A stretch of DNA of 64,000 nucleotides from Burkholderiales bacterium (GCA_947446855.1 CANFIH010000003.1:1-64000), one strand, 5' to 3'; shown: positions 32,969-41,895, counted from the first letter of the stretch. The notes: generated from the sequence alone by a model not told the origin. Numbers and translations: made by a program.

Positions 32969-34555
32969 TCAAAGCACCGCTTGCCGGTGCGCGTGGGCCT
33001 GGCTGGTGATTGCTTCGCGCGCCTGCGGCTCCAGGCGGCCCAGATTTTTGAGCTGCATGGCCATGCGCGGATTCTTCTTCAGCAGCGCTTCGTGGCGCAT
33101 CAGAAAGTCCCAGTACAGCGTGGTGAACGGGCAGGCGCTGGCGCCTGTGGACTGCGCCGGGTCGTAGCGGCAGCCCTTGCAGTGATTGCCCATGCGCTGG
33201 ATGTATTTGCCGCTGGCCACATAGGGCTTGCTGGCCATCAAGCCGCCATCGCCAAACTGGCCCATGCCCAGGGTGTTGGGTAGCTCCACCCACTCCACGG
33301 CATCCACATACACAGCCAGGTACCAGGCATGCACGGCCTGCGGTTTCACCCCCAGCAGCAGGGCATACAGCCCGGTCACCATCAGGCGCTGGATGTGGTG
33401 GGCGTAGCCATGTTCCAGGGTTTGTTGCAGGGCATCGTGCAGGCATGCCATAGGGGTCTGTCCGGTCCAGTACCAGGCCGGCAGATCGGCCTGTGCGTTC
33501 AGCGCATTGCGCTCTAGGTAGTCGGGCATGTGGGTCCAGTAAATGCCCCGCACATATTCGCGCCAGCCCAGTATTTGCCGGATGAAGCCCTCTGCCGCCG
33601 CCAGCGGCGCATGGCCGGCGCGGTAAGCGTCTTCGGCTGCCTGCACCACTTCGCGCGGATTGAGCAGCTTGAGGTTGAGCGCGCAACTCAGCTGCGAGTG
33701 GTAGAGCCAGGCTTCGCCGGCCCACATGGCGTCTTCGTATTGGCCAAACAGCGGCAGGCGCTCCTGGATGAAGGTCTGCAAGGCCTGCAGCGCCTGGGTG
33801 CGGGTGACCGGCCAGCCAAAGCTGTGCAGCGTGCCGGGGTGGTCGGCAAATCGCGTGTTGACCAGCGCGATGACATCCCGTGTGATGGCGTCCGGCGCGC
33901 AGCGCGTGGGGGGCGGCAGGTTTTGCGGTCCGGCCTTGCCGAAGGATTCGCGGTTGTCGGCATCAAAGTTCCATTGCCCGCCCACCGGGTCTTTGCCGTC
34001 CATCAGGATGCCGTGCTGCTGGCGCAGGGCGCGGTACCAGTACTCCAGACGCAGTTGTTTGCGGTCCTTGGCATAGGCGGCAAACTCGCGCACGGTGCTG
34101 AAGAAGTGCGTGTCATCGCGCAGCTCCAGCGGCAGTTGGTGCGCGCTGGCAATGGCCCGCAGGCTTTGCAGCACGCGCCAATCGCCGGGCGCGGTCAGCA
34201 CCAGGGCGCTGGGTTGCAGCTGCGTGATGGCCAGCTCCAGCTGCAGGGCCAGGGTGCCCCGGTTGGCGGCATCGTCCAGCCTTGTGTAGAGCAGCGGCAG
34301 GCCGTGCGCCTGCAATTCTTCGGCAAAGTGGCGCATGGCGCTCAGGAACACGGCAATGCGCTGTTTGGCCGACCACACATGGGTGGCCTCTTGTGCCACC
34401 TCGGCCATCCACACCAGGTCTTGCGTGGGATCAAAATCCTGCAGCGCCGTGGCGTGGGCATCGAGCTGGTCACCCAGCACCAGCACCAGCTTGCGCACCT
34501 TCAAGGGCAGTGCCGGTGCAGTGGCGCGGCCGGCTGTGCGTGCGGCCTGCGTCAT
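32969..34555 (-). CDS. Iron-sulfur (FeS-BCP type) photolyase/cryptochrome
   Basis: Photolyase-related protein of 528 residues in the bacterial cryptochrome/(6-4) photolyase class that carries FAD, a lumazine and a 4Fe-4S cluster. The N-terminal antenna domain starts KLVLVLGDQLDAHATALQDF. The Cys set for the cluster is visible as SQLSCALNLKLL and GNHCKGCRYDP with GASACPFTTLYWDFL. The substrate-site His pair is in HGYAHHIQRLMVTGLYALLL. Its start overlaps the stop of a DUF2256 gene (ATGA). It probably repairs (6-4) lesions; family-level inference. Confidence 0.9.
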   Translation of the reverse strand: MTQAARTAGRATAPALPLKVRKLVLVLGDQLDAHATALQDFDPTQDLVWMAEVAQEATHVWSAKQRIAVFLSAMRHFAEELQAHGLPLLYTRLDDAANRGTLALQLELAITQLQPSALVLTAPGDWRVLQSLRAIASAHQLPLELRDDTHFFSTVREFAAYAKDRKQLRLEYWYRALRQQHGILMDGKDPVGGQWNFDADNRESFGKAGPQNLPPPTRCAPDAITRDVIALVNTRFADHPGTLHSFGWPVTRTQALQALQTFIQERLPLFGQYEDAMWAGEAWLYHSQLSCALNLKLLNPREVVQAAEDAYRAGHAPLAAAEGFIRQILGWREYVRGIYWTHMPDYLERNALNAQADLPAWYWTGQTPMACLHDALQQTLEHGYAHHIQRLMVTGLYALLLGVKPQAVHAWYLAVYVDAVEWVELPNTLGMGQFGDGGLMASKPYVASGKYIQRMGNHCKGCRYDPAQSTGASACPFTTLYWDFLMRHEALLKKNPRMAMQLKNLGRLEPQAREAITSQAHAHRQAVL

Positions 34556-34725
34556 GTTGTCGCACCCCGCAGCGCAGGCTTCTTTTTGGCGCGGCAGGCG
34601 TCAGAACACACCAGCACCGATTCCCAGTTTTTGGCCCAGGATTTGCGCCAGGTCATGGTGCGGCCGCACACCGCGCACAGCTTGCTGGGCAGAAATTGTT
34701 TGTTGCCTTTGAAATCGTTTTTCAT
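34552..34725 (-). CDS. DUF2256 small zinc-ribbon protein, 57 aa
   Basis: Not in the ORF track. Minus translation from ATG 34725 gives MKNDFKGNKQFLPSKLCAVC, then GRTMTWRKSWAKNWESVLVC and SDACRAKKKPALRGATT. Two CxxC-type pairs (CAVC and CSDAC) match the DUF2256 family that accompanies FeS photolyases and cryptochromes across bacteria. The TGA overlaps the photolyase ATG, so translation is coupled. Its role is unknown; guilt by association suggests help in photolyase maturation or DNA handling. Confidence 0.88.
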   Translation of the reverse strand: MKNDFKGNKQFLPSKLCAVCGRTMTWRKSWAKNWESVLVCSDACRAKKKPALRGATT

Positions 34726-34742
34726 GGGAGTGGTGCCGCAAG

Positions 34743-36296
34743 TCAGGCGAACAGGTCGCCCTGGGGTGAGGGGGCGGGTGGGGCGGCTTTACGCCGCTGC
34801 CCGGTCGGCGGCAAGCCGCTTTTGCGCGAGCCGTGCCGCTCCTGCACAAGCCCGGCTTCCTGGCGGGCCTCGGTGCTTTGGCGCAGGCCGTACATGCGGT
34901 CTTTGGCGGCCTGCATGGCCTGCTTGTCATCCACGATGGGGGCGGGGTAGTCGCTGCCAATCAGGCAGCCGGCCATGCGTTGCACGCTGATGTCCATCTT
35001 CCACGGCGCGGCCAGATAGGGCAGCGGCACGCGGGCCAGCTCGGGCAGCCAGCGGCGTATGAACACGCCCTGCGGGTCCTGGTCCTGGGCCTGTTTGGTG
35101 GGCGAGTACATGCGCAGCGTGTTGATGCCGGTGGTGCCACTTTGCATTTGCATCTGGCTCCAGTGAATGCCGGGCTCATAGTCCAGAAACTGGCGCGCCA
35201 GAAAGGTTCCCGTTTGCCGCCAATGCAGCCACAGGTGGTAGCTGGCAAAGCTGACCAGCATGGCCCGCATGCGGAAGTTGAGCCAGCCGGTGGCCACCAG
35301 CGAGCGCATGCAGGCGTCCACCATGGGGTAGCCGGTGCGGCCCTGGCACCAGGCATCAAAGTGGGCATGGTTGAAGGCCTCCTCGCGCAGCCCGTCGTAG
35401 GCGCGGGCAAAGTTGTTGAATTCAATGCCGGGTTCGTCTTCCAGCTTTTGCATGAAGTGGCAATGCCAGCGCAGGCGCCCGGCAAAGCCGCGCAAGGCAT
35501 AGGCCAGTGTGCGGTCGGGGGTGCTGGCGATGGCCACTTCGGTGGCCTGGTGCACCGTGCGCAGGGAGACCGTGCCAAAGGCCAAATGGGGGCTCAGACG
35601 GCTGCAGCCGGCTTCGGCCGTCAGGGGGCTCGAAAGTGCCTTGCGGTAGTCGTAGCTGCGCTCTTGCAAAAAGCTGCGCAAGGTGCGCCGCGCGGCTTTT
35701 TCGCCCGGCGCTTGCAGTGTCTTGCCATGGGGGCTCAGGCCCAGGCTGGCCAGGGTGGGCAGATCGCTGGGGTCCGTCACCGGCGCCGCGACAAAGTCCC
35801 CCTGCAGCAGGTGCAAGGGCGCATCCATGCGCGCCTGCCAGCGCCTGGCCCAACCGGAGCGGCTGCCCAGCCTGCGCACCACGCCCGTTTGCGTAAATTC
35901 CTGCCAGACCAGGGCTTGTGAGGCGCACCAGCGCGCTACCTGCTGGTCGCGGGTGTAAGACCAGCCCGGGCCGGTTTCTTCGTGGCTGAGCAGGTGGGTG
36001 AACTGCAACTCGGCATGCAGCCCGGCCAGCACCTGCAGCGCAGAACCCACACGCACCAGCAGGGGCAGCTTGCGCAGTGCCAGCGCCGCGCGCAACTCGG
36101 CCAGACAAGCCAGCGCAAAGTCCACATGGCTGGCATCGCATTCGGGGCTTTGCAGCCACTCGGGTTCGATCACAAAAAGGGCCAATGCGTCGGTGTGCGA
36201 CAAGGCGGCCAGCAGGGGCGCATGGTCGTGCACGCGCAAATCGCGTTTGAACCAGACCACGGCCCGGGTGGATCGCAAGGAACGCAGCGCAGGCAT
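34743..36296 (-). CDS. phr: Deoxyribodipyrimidine photolyase (cryptochrome/photolyase class)
   Basis: Second photolyase-fold protein, 517 residues. The N-terminal alpha/beta antenna-binding domain starts AVVWFKRDLRVHDHAPLLAA. The FAD domain includes SRLSPHLAFGTVSLRTV, GRTGYPMVDACMRSLVATGW, NFRMRAMLVSFASYHLWLHW and FLDYEPGIHWSQMQMQSGTT, all family signatures. After the core (PAPIVDDKQAMQAAKDRMYG) there is a basic, Pro-rich tail of about 50 residues ending PQGDLFA. It lies 17 nt upstream of the DUF2256 gene, giving a repair operon. CPD specificity is likely but not certain. Confidence 0.9.
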   Translation of the reverse strand: MPALRSLRSTRAVVWFKRDLRVHDHAPLLAALSHTDALALFVIEPEWLQSPECDASHVDFALACLAELRAALALRKLPLLVRVGSALQVLAGLHAELQFTHLLSHEETGPGWSYTRDQQVARWCASQALVWQEFTQTGVVRRLGSRSGWARRWQARMDAPLHLLQGDFVAAPVTDPSDLPTLASLGLSPHGKTLQAPGEKAARRTLRSFLQERSYDYRKALSSPLTAEAGCSRLSPHLAFGTVSLRTVHQATEVAIASTPDRTLAYALRGFAGRLRWHCHFMQKLEDEPGIEFNNFARAYDGLREEAFNHAHFDAWCQGRTGYPMVDACMRSLVATGWLNFRMRAMLVSFASYHLWLHWRQTGTFLARQFLDYEPGIHWSQMQMQSGTTGINTLRMYSPTKQAQDQDPQGVFIRRWLPELARVPLPYLAAPWKMDISVQRMAGCLIGSDYPAPIVDDKQAMQAAKDRMYGLRQSTEARQEAGLVQERHGSRKSGLPPTGQRRKAAPPAPSPQGDLFA

Positions 36297-36306
36297 ACCG
36301 CCGGCC

Positions 36307-36972
36307 TCAGTCCAGCAGATGGCCGGTTTTCACCAGGATCAAGCAGCCTTCCTCGCTGAACGGCTGGTGCTGGCTGAGGTGGGGGCTGCGTATCCAGCTG
36401 CCTGCGGGGTAGCGCCCGTGCTCATCGCTAAACACACCCTCGACCACCAGAATCTCCTCGCCGCCGTAATGCCGGTGGGGGTTGAAATAAGTGCCCGGTG
36501 CCCAGCGCACCATCGCGGTATGCCGCGTGCCCCACTCCGACAGGGGCATGACCGTCAGTCCCTCCACCATGCCGCGGTACCAGGGTGACTGGCGGGTATC
36601 CACCACGACCCGCTCGCTGTCTTCAGGCGCCAGATGCCGGAGCTTGACGAACAAGGTGCAGCCCGCGTCCGAGAAAGGCGCGTGGCTGGAGCCCGGTGGG
36701 TTCTTCACGTAGGTGCCGGGTCCGTAGTGGCCCCATTCGTCGCTCAGCGTCCCATCGAGCACCAGGATTTCTTCCCCCAGCGCGTGCGTGTGCGCATCAA
36801 AGCGGGCGCCGGCCTGGTAGCGCACGATGGAGCTTGCCCGCGCCACCTCGCCGCCATCGCGCTCCAGCAAGCGGCGCTGCACCAGGGGGGAGGGGGACGC
36901 TTGCCATTCCAGGCTGTTGCTGTCGACCACGCAGCGCAGGGTCCAGTCGGCATGCAATTGAAGGTCGTTCAT
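36307..36972 (-). CDS. Tandem ChrR-type cupin protein
   Basis: Protein of 221 residues containing two similar cupin domains. Each has the metal motif: ARFDAHTHALGEEILVLDGTLSDE then GTYFNPHRHYGGEEILVVEGVFSDE, and each ends with a PPGSSH or SPHLSQH region. This is the fold of the C-terminal domain of the anti-sigma factor ChrR, which senses singlet oxygen; the N-terminal anti-sigma part is missing here. The start 36972 is chosen because upstream codons look non-coding. The gene lies 10 nt ahead of the photolyase gene, so it fits a light-stress operon cupin-phr-DUF2256-photolyase. Confidence 0.82.
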   Translation of the reverse strand: MNDLQLHADWTLRCVVDSNSLEWQASPSPLVQRRLLERDGGEVARASSIVRYQAGARFDAHTHALGEEILVLDGTLSDEWGHYGPGTYVKNPPGSSHAPFSDAGCTLFVKLRHLAPEDSERVVVDTRQSPWYRGMVEGLTVMPLSEWGTRHTAMVRWAPGTYFNPHRHYGGEEILVVEGVFSDEHGRYPAGSWIRSPHLSQHQPFSEEGCLILVKTGHLLD

Positions 36973-37101
36973 GCCCGGGCTCCCGCGGCCTGCGGCGGAT
37001 TGTGGAGGCTGGCTGTGCCACAGCACTGTGGGTTGTCTTGCATCGTGTTGTTCACCTGGAAATAGAGGTTGTTTGAATCGCCCTGCCGGCCCGGATGCGC
37101 A

Positions 37102-39300
37102 CTAGCGCCCCCGCAGGAACAGTGCGTCCAGATCGCGCAGGCTGATCTGGCGCCAGGTGGGGCGGCCGTGGTTGCACTGGTCGCTGCGTTCGGTGGCTTC
37201 CATGTCGCGCAGCAGGCCGTTCATTTCTTCGATGGTGAGGCGGCGGTTGGCGCGCACCGCGCCGTGGCAGGCCATGGTGGCGAGCAGTTCGTTTTGCGCG
37301 CGCTGGATGACGGTGCTGGCTTCGTGTTGGCCCAGTTCAGCCAGCACGCTGCGCGCCAGTTCGACGGCATCGCCTTGCGCCAGGGCGCTGGGCACGGCGC
37401 GAACGGCCAGGGTTTTGGGCGAGAAGGGGGTGATTTCCAGGCCCAGGCGGTGCAGGGTTTCGGTGTGGGCCTCGGCGGTGGCCACCTCGATGGGGGTGGC
37501 GGCAAAGGTCATGGGGATGAGCAGGGGTTGGCTGGCGAGGCCTTGCAGCAGGCCCTGGGCGGTGCTGGCACTGCCCAGCTGGTTTTTGAGCCGTTCGTAA
37601 ACGATGCGTTCGTGCGCGGCATGCATGTCCACCACGATGAGGCCCTGGGCGTTTTCCGCCAGGATGTAGACGCCTTGCAATTGCGCGAGGGCGCGGCCCA
37701 GGGGCCAGTGGTCTTGCGGCTGGGCCACTGTATTGGAGGCAACCGTGTCTGCGCTGGGACTTTCACCTTCTCCGGGCCGGAGCCCGGGCGGCAGAGCGCT
37801 TTGCTCCGTGTCCCCCGCCTGCTGCGCAGGCTCCTCCTTTCCCTGCGCAAAGCGCTCTGCCGCCCGGACTCCTGGGTCTGTGCTTGGCTCAGCCCAGGGA
37901 TTGGCCTGTTCGGTGGGTGTTGCGTTGTCACTGCGCTGCCACAACGCGCCGAGTTCACTGACGCGGTGGCCGCCTTCGGGCTGTCTGCCGAACTGCATGC
38001 CGGGTTGCGCGGAGTACAGGGGCGTGGCCGGTGTGCGGGTGGGTGTCAGTCCGAAGGCGCTGGCAGTTGGCGTGGCGCCGCCCCGGCTGTCGAACGCCGA
38101 ACTGCTGGCATTGCCTGTGCCTGGCGCCTGTGCATCAGCGCTATCGCCGCTCCCCGCTGCAGCCGCTGCGTCCGCCGCCGCCTGCGCCCTGGGCACGGCC
38201 AGCGCGTCTTCGACGGCATGGCGGATGGCCTGGTGCACCTCGCGGCTGTCGCGGAAGCGCACCTCGATCTTGGTCGGGTGTACGTTCACATCCACGCGCG
38301 TTGGGTCCATGGCCAGGTAGAGCGCGTAGACCGGCTGGCGGTGGCCGTGCAGCACGTCTTCGTAGGCGCTGCGGCCCGCATGGGTGATGACCTTGTCGCG
38401 CACAAAGCGGCCGTTCACATAGGCAAACTGCTGGTCGGCGCGGGAGCGTGCGGCGTCCGGTATGCCGGCACGGCCCCAGACGCGAAAGCCGGGTGCGGCA
38501 TCACTGTCGGGCAGTTGCGAGGGTTTGCGGCCCGACCAGTTGACGCGCACGCTGCGCGCCACAAAGTCTTCGCCCAGCACATCGCGCAGGCGCTGGTCCA
38601 GCGCGTCCAGGTGCTCGGTGCTCACGCTGTCCAGGTCGGCACCGGTGCCCAAGCCCGGGGCCGTGACGACCCATTTGCGCCACTGCTCCACCAGCTTGCC
38701 TTCGTGCCAGATCGCAAAGCCCACGTCCGGGCGGGCCAGGGCGTGGCGGCGCACGGACTCGATGCAATGCGCCAGCTCGGTGGCGTCAGTCTTCAAAAAC
38801 TTGCGGCGTGCCGGGGTGCTGTAAAACAGCTCCTTTACCTCGACCGTGGTGCCGGTGCTGCGTGCCACAGGGCGCAGCTCGCCGGTGCGGCCGTCGAGCA
38901 GATAGGCCTCACTCACGCCCTCGGCGCGCGACAGGATGGCGCAGTCGGCAATGGCGTTGATGGCGGCCAGCGCCTCGCCTCTAAAGCCCATGGTGGCCAC
39001 CGACTCCAGATCCTGCAGGCTGCCGATCTTGCTGGTGGCATGGCGGCGAAAGGCAATGGGCAACTCCTCGCGCAGAATGCCCAGGCCGTCGTCTTCCACA
39101 CTGATCAGGCGCACGCCGCCGGCCAGCAGGCGCACCGTGATCTGCGTGGCACCGGCGTCCAGCGCGTTGTCCACCAGTTCGCGCACCACGGAGGCCGGGC
39201 GTTCCACCACCTCGCCGGCCGCAATCTGGCTGATCAACTCGTCGGGCAGGTCACGGATGGGGCGGCGGGGGGAGGAGGAGGGGAGGTGGGTGTCGTTCAC
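37102..39300 (-). CDS. mutL: DNA mismatch repair protein MutL with inserted palindromic element
   Basis: Mismatch-repair ATPase of 732 residues, longer than the usual about 600-650. GHKL motifs are at the N-terminus: AAGEVVERPASVVRELVDNA, SVEDDGLGI, ATMGFRGEALAAI and TGTTVEVKELFYSTPARRKF. The C-terminal domain carries IVVDMHAAHERIVYERL, matching the DMHA(X)2E(X)4E endonuclease motif, as expected in bacteria lacking MutH. The linker at about residues 477-507 (VRAAERFAQGKEEPAQQAGD and following) is encoded by a palindromic repeat inserted in frame. The start is GTG; no in-frame ATG precedes the ATPase motif. Confidence 0.93.
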   Translation of the reverse strand: MNDTHLPSSSPRRPIRDLPDELISQIAAGEVVERPASVVRELVDNALDAGATQITVRLLAGGVRLISVEDDGLGILREELPIAFRRHATSKIGSLQDLESVATMGFRGEALAAINAIADCAILSRAEGVSEAYLLDGRTGELRPVARSTGTTVEVKELFYSTPARRKFLKTDATELAHCIESVRRHALARPDVGFAIWHEGKLVEQWRKWVVTAPGLGTGADLDSVSTEHLDALDQRLRDVLGEDFVARSVRVNWSGRKPSQLPDSDAAPGFRVWGRAGIPDAARSRADQQFAYVNGRFVRDKVITHAGRSAYEDVLHGHRQPVYALYLAMDPTRVDVNVHPTKIEVRFRDSREVHQAIRHAVEDALAVPRAQAAADAAAAAGSGDSADAQAPGTGNASSSAFDSRGGATPTASAFGLTPTRTPATPLYSAQPGMQFGRQPEGGHRVSELGALWQRSDNATPTEQANPWAEPSTDPGVRAAERFAQGKEEPAQQAGDTEQSALPPGLRPGEGESPSADTVASNTVAQPQDHWPLGRALAQLQGVYILAENAQGLIVVDMHAAHERIVYERLKNQLGSASTAQGLLQGLASQPLLIPMTFAATPIEVATAEAHTETLHRLGLEITPFSPKTLAVRAVPSALAQGDAVELARSVLAELGQHEASTVIQRAQNELLATMACHGAVRANRRLTIEEMNGLLRDMEATERSDQCNHGRPTWRQISLRDLDALFLRGR
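37779..37872. repeat. Nested palindromic element, copy 2 (inside mutL)
   Basis: Inverted 26-bp arms (25/26 complementary; left arm contains CGGGCGGCAGAGCGCTTTGC) enclose a 42-nt core starting TCCGTGTCCCCC and ending CTCCTCCTTTCCC. The core matches copy 1 at 8.2 kb except in the inner hairpin (here GCCTGC/GCAGGC), which changes on both sides so pairing is kept. The 94-bp element has no stop in the mutL frame and encodes part of the linker. Confidence 0.78.
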
Positions 39301-39356
39301 CGGGGCATTTTAGGGCGCTGCGTGTCGGTCACGCGGCGCAGGGATAATCGTCCGCT

Positions 39357-40001
39357 ATGGACTTTCTTCCCCAACTTCTCGATTTCATCCTGCATGTGGA
39401 CAAGCATCTGGAGCTGTTCATCCAAAGCTACGGCCTGTGGGTCTACGCGCTGCTGTTTTTGATTATTTTTGTCGAGACCGGTGTGGTGGTCATGCCGTTT
39501 TTGCCGGGCGACTCGCTGCTGTTTGTGGTGGGCGCTATGTGCGGCACCGGGCTGATGCATTACGGCTGGGCGGTGGGCCTGCTGCTGGCGGCGGCCATTC
39601 TGGGCAACCAGAGCAATTACACGATTGGCCGCTTCATAGGCCCCAAGGTGTTCCAGTGGGAGGACTCGCGCTGGTTCAACAAGAAGGCCTTTAACCAGGC
39701 CCATGCGTTTTACGAACAATACGGCGGCATCACCCTGGTGGCGGCGCGCTTCATGCCTTTTTTGCGCACCTTTGCACCCTTTGTGGCCGGCGTGGCGCAG
39801 ATGACGCGCGCGCGCTTCATGCTGTTTGATGTGCTGGGCGGCGCGCTGTGGGTGGTGGGCATCATCAGCATCGGTTACTTCTTCGGCAACATTCCCTGGG
39901 TCAAGCTGCATCTGGACAAGATCATCTGGGCCATGATTCTGATCCCCGGTCTGGTGATCCTGGTCGGCGCCTGGAAGTCGCGCAACAAGGCTGCTGCGTG
40001 A
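39357..40001 (+). CDS. dedA: DedA-family membrane protein
   Basis: Inner-membrane DedA/SNARE-associated family protein of 214 residues; members act as lipid carriers (e.g. undecaprenyl phosphate) and affect membrane homeostasis. Signatures: FVETGVVVMPFLPGDSLLFV (conserved acidic and PGD), GNQSNYTIGRFIGPKVF, ARFMPFLRTFAPFVAG (RX3PXXR-type re-entrant motif) and a C-terminal helix IIWAMILIPGLVILVGAW. The TGA overlaps a GTG start of the MFS gene (GTGA). It is divergent from mutL. Confidence 0.9.
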   Translation: MDFLPQLLDFILHVDKHLELFIQSYGLWVYALLFLIIFVETGVVVMPFLPGDSLLFVVGAMCGTGLMHYGWAVGLLLAAAILGNQSNYTIGRFIGPKVFQWEDSRWFNKKAFNQAHAFYEQYGGITLVAARFMPFLRTFAPFVAGVAQMTRARFMLFDVLGGALWVVGIISIGYFFGNIPWVKLHLDKIIWAMILIPGLVILVGAWKSRNKAAA

Positions 40002-41203
40002 GTTTGTCGAACTCCTTGCTGTGGCGCCTGAGCCTGTCCATGCCGCAGCACCGCCGCGTGTTTGCCTGTTTCTTTTTGTATTCGTTTTGCATGGGCGGCT
40101 TTTTTCCGCGCCTGGCAGAAATTCAACGCGCCATGGGTGTGGGCGAGGGTGCACTCGGCCTGGCGCTGATTGGTGTGGCCGCCGGTACCTTGATTTCGCT
40201 GACCTTTGGCGCGCATGTCATCGAGCGCATGGGCCACCGCCGCACCCTGCTGGGGCTGCTGCCCGCCTTGCCGCTGTTTTATGCCGCCGCCGCGCATGCG
40301 CCCACGCCGCTGGTGATGTTTGCCTGTCTGTTCCCCGCCGGCATTCTGGTGGGGGCGGTGGAAGTGGTGGTGAATCTGGAGGCCGACCGCGTGGAGCACC
40401 TCAGCGGGCGGCGCATCATGAACCGCTCGCATGCCTTCTGGAGCATCGGCTTCTTCAGCGCCTCGGCCATGGGTGCGCTCATGGCCTACCTGGGTGTCAG
40501 CCCGCAACTGCATCTGGCGGGCGTGGTGCTGCTGTGCATGGCGGCCACGGTGCTGCTGCTGGGCAAGTTCGAGGCCGCCCCTGTGCGCGAGGCCGACCAC
40601 AGCCATGCCGATGCCCAGCCGCCGCGCTTTGCCACACCCTCGGCCGCGATTCTGGTGCTGGTGGTGGTGACGCTGCCGGCCATGGTGCTCGAAGGCGCGG
40701 GCTTTGACTGGTCTGCCATCTACATGCGCGATGTGTTTGGTGTATCGGCGTTTTGGGGTGGTGTGGCCGTGGCCAGCGGCGCTGCCGCGCAGGCCCTGAT
40801 GCGCTACTTTGCCGATGGCTTTGTCGAGCGCCACAGTCCGGTGTTTGTGGCGCGCGCACTGCTCAGCGTGCTGGCGCTGGGCGATGTGCTGGTGGCGGTG
40901 TCCCCATCGCCCTGGGTGTCTCTGCTGGGCTTTGCGCTCTTGGGTGTGGGCAGCAGCGCCATCTTCCCGCTGGCCATGTCAGCCGCCGCCCAGCGCACCG
41001 ACCGGCCGTCCACGGTGAACGTGGCCTCGCTGGCGCAAACCGCCTTCGTCTCCTTCCTGCTGGCGCCACCCCTGCTGGGCTTTGTGGCGCAGGGCTTCGG
41101 CATCCGCTGGTCCTTCGGCATTGCGCTGCCGCTGGTGATTGCCAGCCTGTGGCTGGCGCGGGTGTTGGGGGCGTCGGCCGTTCGCGCGCGCGCTGCGGCG
41201 TAG
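39998..41203 (+). CDS. MFS transporter
   Basis: Major-facilitator protein of 401 residues with about 12 helices. N-terminal MPQHRRVFACFFLYSFCMGG leads into RLAEIQRAMGVGEGALGLAL, and the loop 2-3 motif appears as VIERMGHRRTLLGLLPA. The sequence resembles sugar/fucose-type or YbjJ-like MFS proteins, but no substrate can be named. GTG 39998 overlaps the dedA stop, so the two are co-translated; the ORF-track start lies within dedA. The GGAG-free start implies reliance on coupling. Confidence 0.85.
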   Translation: MSLSNSLLWRLSLSMPQHRRVFACFFLYSFCMGGFFPRLAEIQRAMGVGEGALGLALIGVAAGTLISLTFGAHVIERMGHRRTLLGLLPALPLFYAAAAHAPTPLVMFACLFPAGILVGAVEVVVNLEADRVEHLSGRRIMNRSHAFWSIGFFSASAMGALMAYLGVSPQLHLAGVVLLCMAATVLLLGKFEAAPVREADHSHADAQPPRFATPSAAILVLVVVTLPAMVLEGAGFDWSAIYMRDVFGVSAFWGGVAVASGAAAQALMRYFADGFVERHSPVFVARALLSVLALGDVLVAVSPSPWVSLLGFALLGVGSSAIFPLAMSAAAQRTDRPSTVNVASLAQTAFVSFLLAPPLLGFVAQGFGIRWSFGIALPLVIASLWLARVLGASAVRARAAA

Positions 41204-41246
41204 GGAACGGCTATGCAAGCGGGGGCTTGATGTTCAACGGCAGCGA

Positions 41247-41534
41247 TCAGGCTGGTGCCAGCTCCAGTTTGATTCGACGGCCCAGCGCGGCGGCAGCACC
41301 GGCCAATGTGGTCAAGGTCAGGCTGGTATCGTTCTCGTCAAGTAAGCGGTTGAGAGACGCGCGACTGGTCCTCATCTTCTTGGCCATCGCGGTCTTCGTT
41401 ATCTTTTGAGCGCTCATCTCCTGCTCGATTTGCCAAGCGATGACCCGTTTTACCGCCACAGCAGTTACTTCTTCAAGCATGCCCTCCTCAGCGAGGAAGT
41501 CATCGAAGTCGCTTCCCAGGTTTTGTTTTTTCAT
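41247..41534 (-). CDS. HigA/XRE-type antitoxin
   Basis: DNA-binding antitoxin of 95 residues. The HTH is in IEQEMSAQKITKTAMAKKMR and TSRASLNRLLDENDTSLTLT, with the AAAALGRRIKLEL ending typical of XRE antitoxins. The N-terminus (MKKQNLGSDFDDFLAEEG) is acidic and likely binds the toxin. The start 41534 overlaps the toxin stop (ATGA). Toxin-first order is the HigBA style. The pair sits between the dedA-MFS unit and the Pho-controlled olsB, perhaps as a separate acquisition. Confidence 0.85.
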   Translation of the reverse strand: MKKQNLGSDFDDFLAEEGMLEEVTAVAVKRVIAWQIEQEMSAQKITKTAMAKKMRTSRASLNRLLDENDTSLTLTTLAGAAAALGRRIKLELAPA

Positions 41535-41887
41535 TTCACCCTCTTCAGTTGTTTGAGTCGATCCTTCGCCAAATCCAGTTCCTGCTTTGGCGTCTTCTGT
41601 TCTTTCTTGATGAAGCCATGTAACAGCACCATGGTGTCGCCATCGAGTGCAAATAGCACGCGAGCGATGCGGGTGCCAAGCCTGCTGCGAACCTCCCAAA
41701 TACCGCTTTCTAGGTGATCAACCAACGGCATCCCCAATGGCCATCCGAATTGAACAGTCTTGATGTCTTCACCGATGGACTTGCGATCAATGACTGGCAA
41801 GCTTTTCAACCAGTCGCGCAGTGGCTCACCGCCGGCGTCCGTTCTAAAGAACCGCGCCCCCAACGTTGGAGTTGTTTTTCTATCCAT
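41531..41887 (-). CDS. HigB/RelE-like (Gp49-type) toxin
   Basis: Toxin of 118 residues in the RelE-fold Gp49/HigB group: GARFFRTDAGGEPLRDWLKS, DIKTVQFGWPLGMPLVDHLE, IWEVRSRLGTRIARVLFALD and MVLLHGFIKKEQKTPKQELD are all typical. Basic residues in the C-terminal half suit ribosome-dependent mRNA cleavage. The start 41887 is the family start; the ORF-track version runs into promoter DNA. No Shine-Dalgarno is seen, and the -10 lies only a few bases upstream, so the transcript may be leaderless. Confidence 0.85.
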   Translation of the reverse strand: MDRKTTPTLGARFFRTDAGGEPLRDWLKSLPVIDRKSIGEDIKTVQFGWPLGMPLVDHLESGIWEVRSRLGTRIARVLFALDGDTMVLLHGFIKKEQKTPKQELDLAKDRLKQLKRVK

Positions 41888-41895
41888 GCTGAATG

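Noticed and set aside
37069-39462. 797-aa plus-strand ORF opposite mutL
   Set aside because: mutL ATPase and endonuclease motifs are unambiguous on minus; the plus ORF shows no motif.
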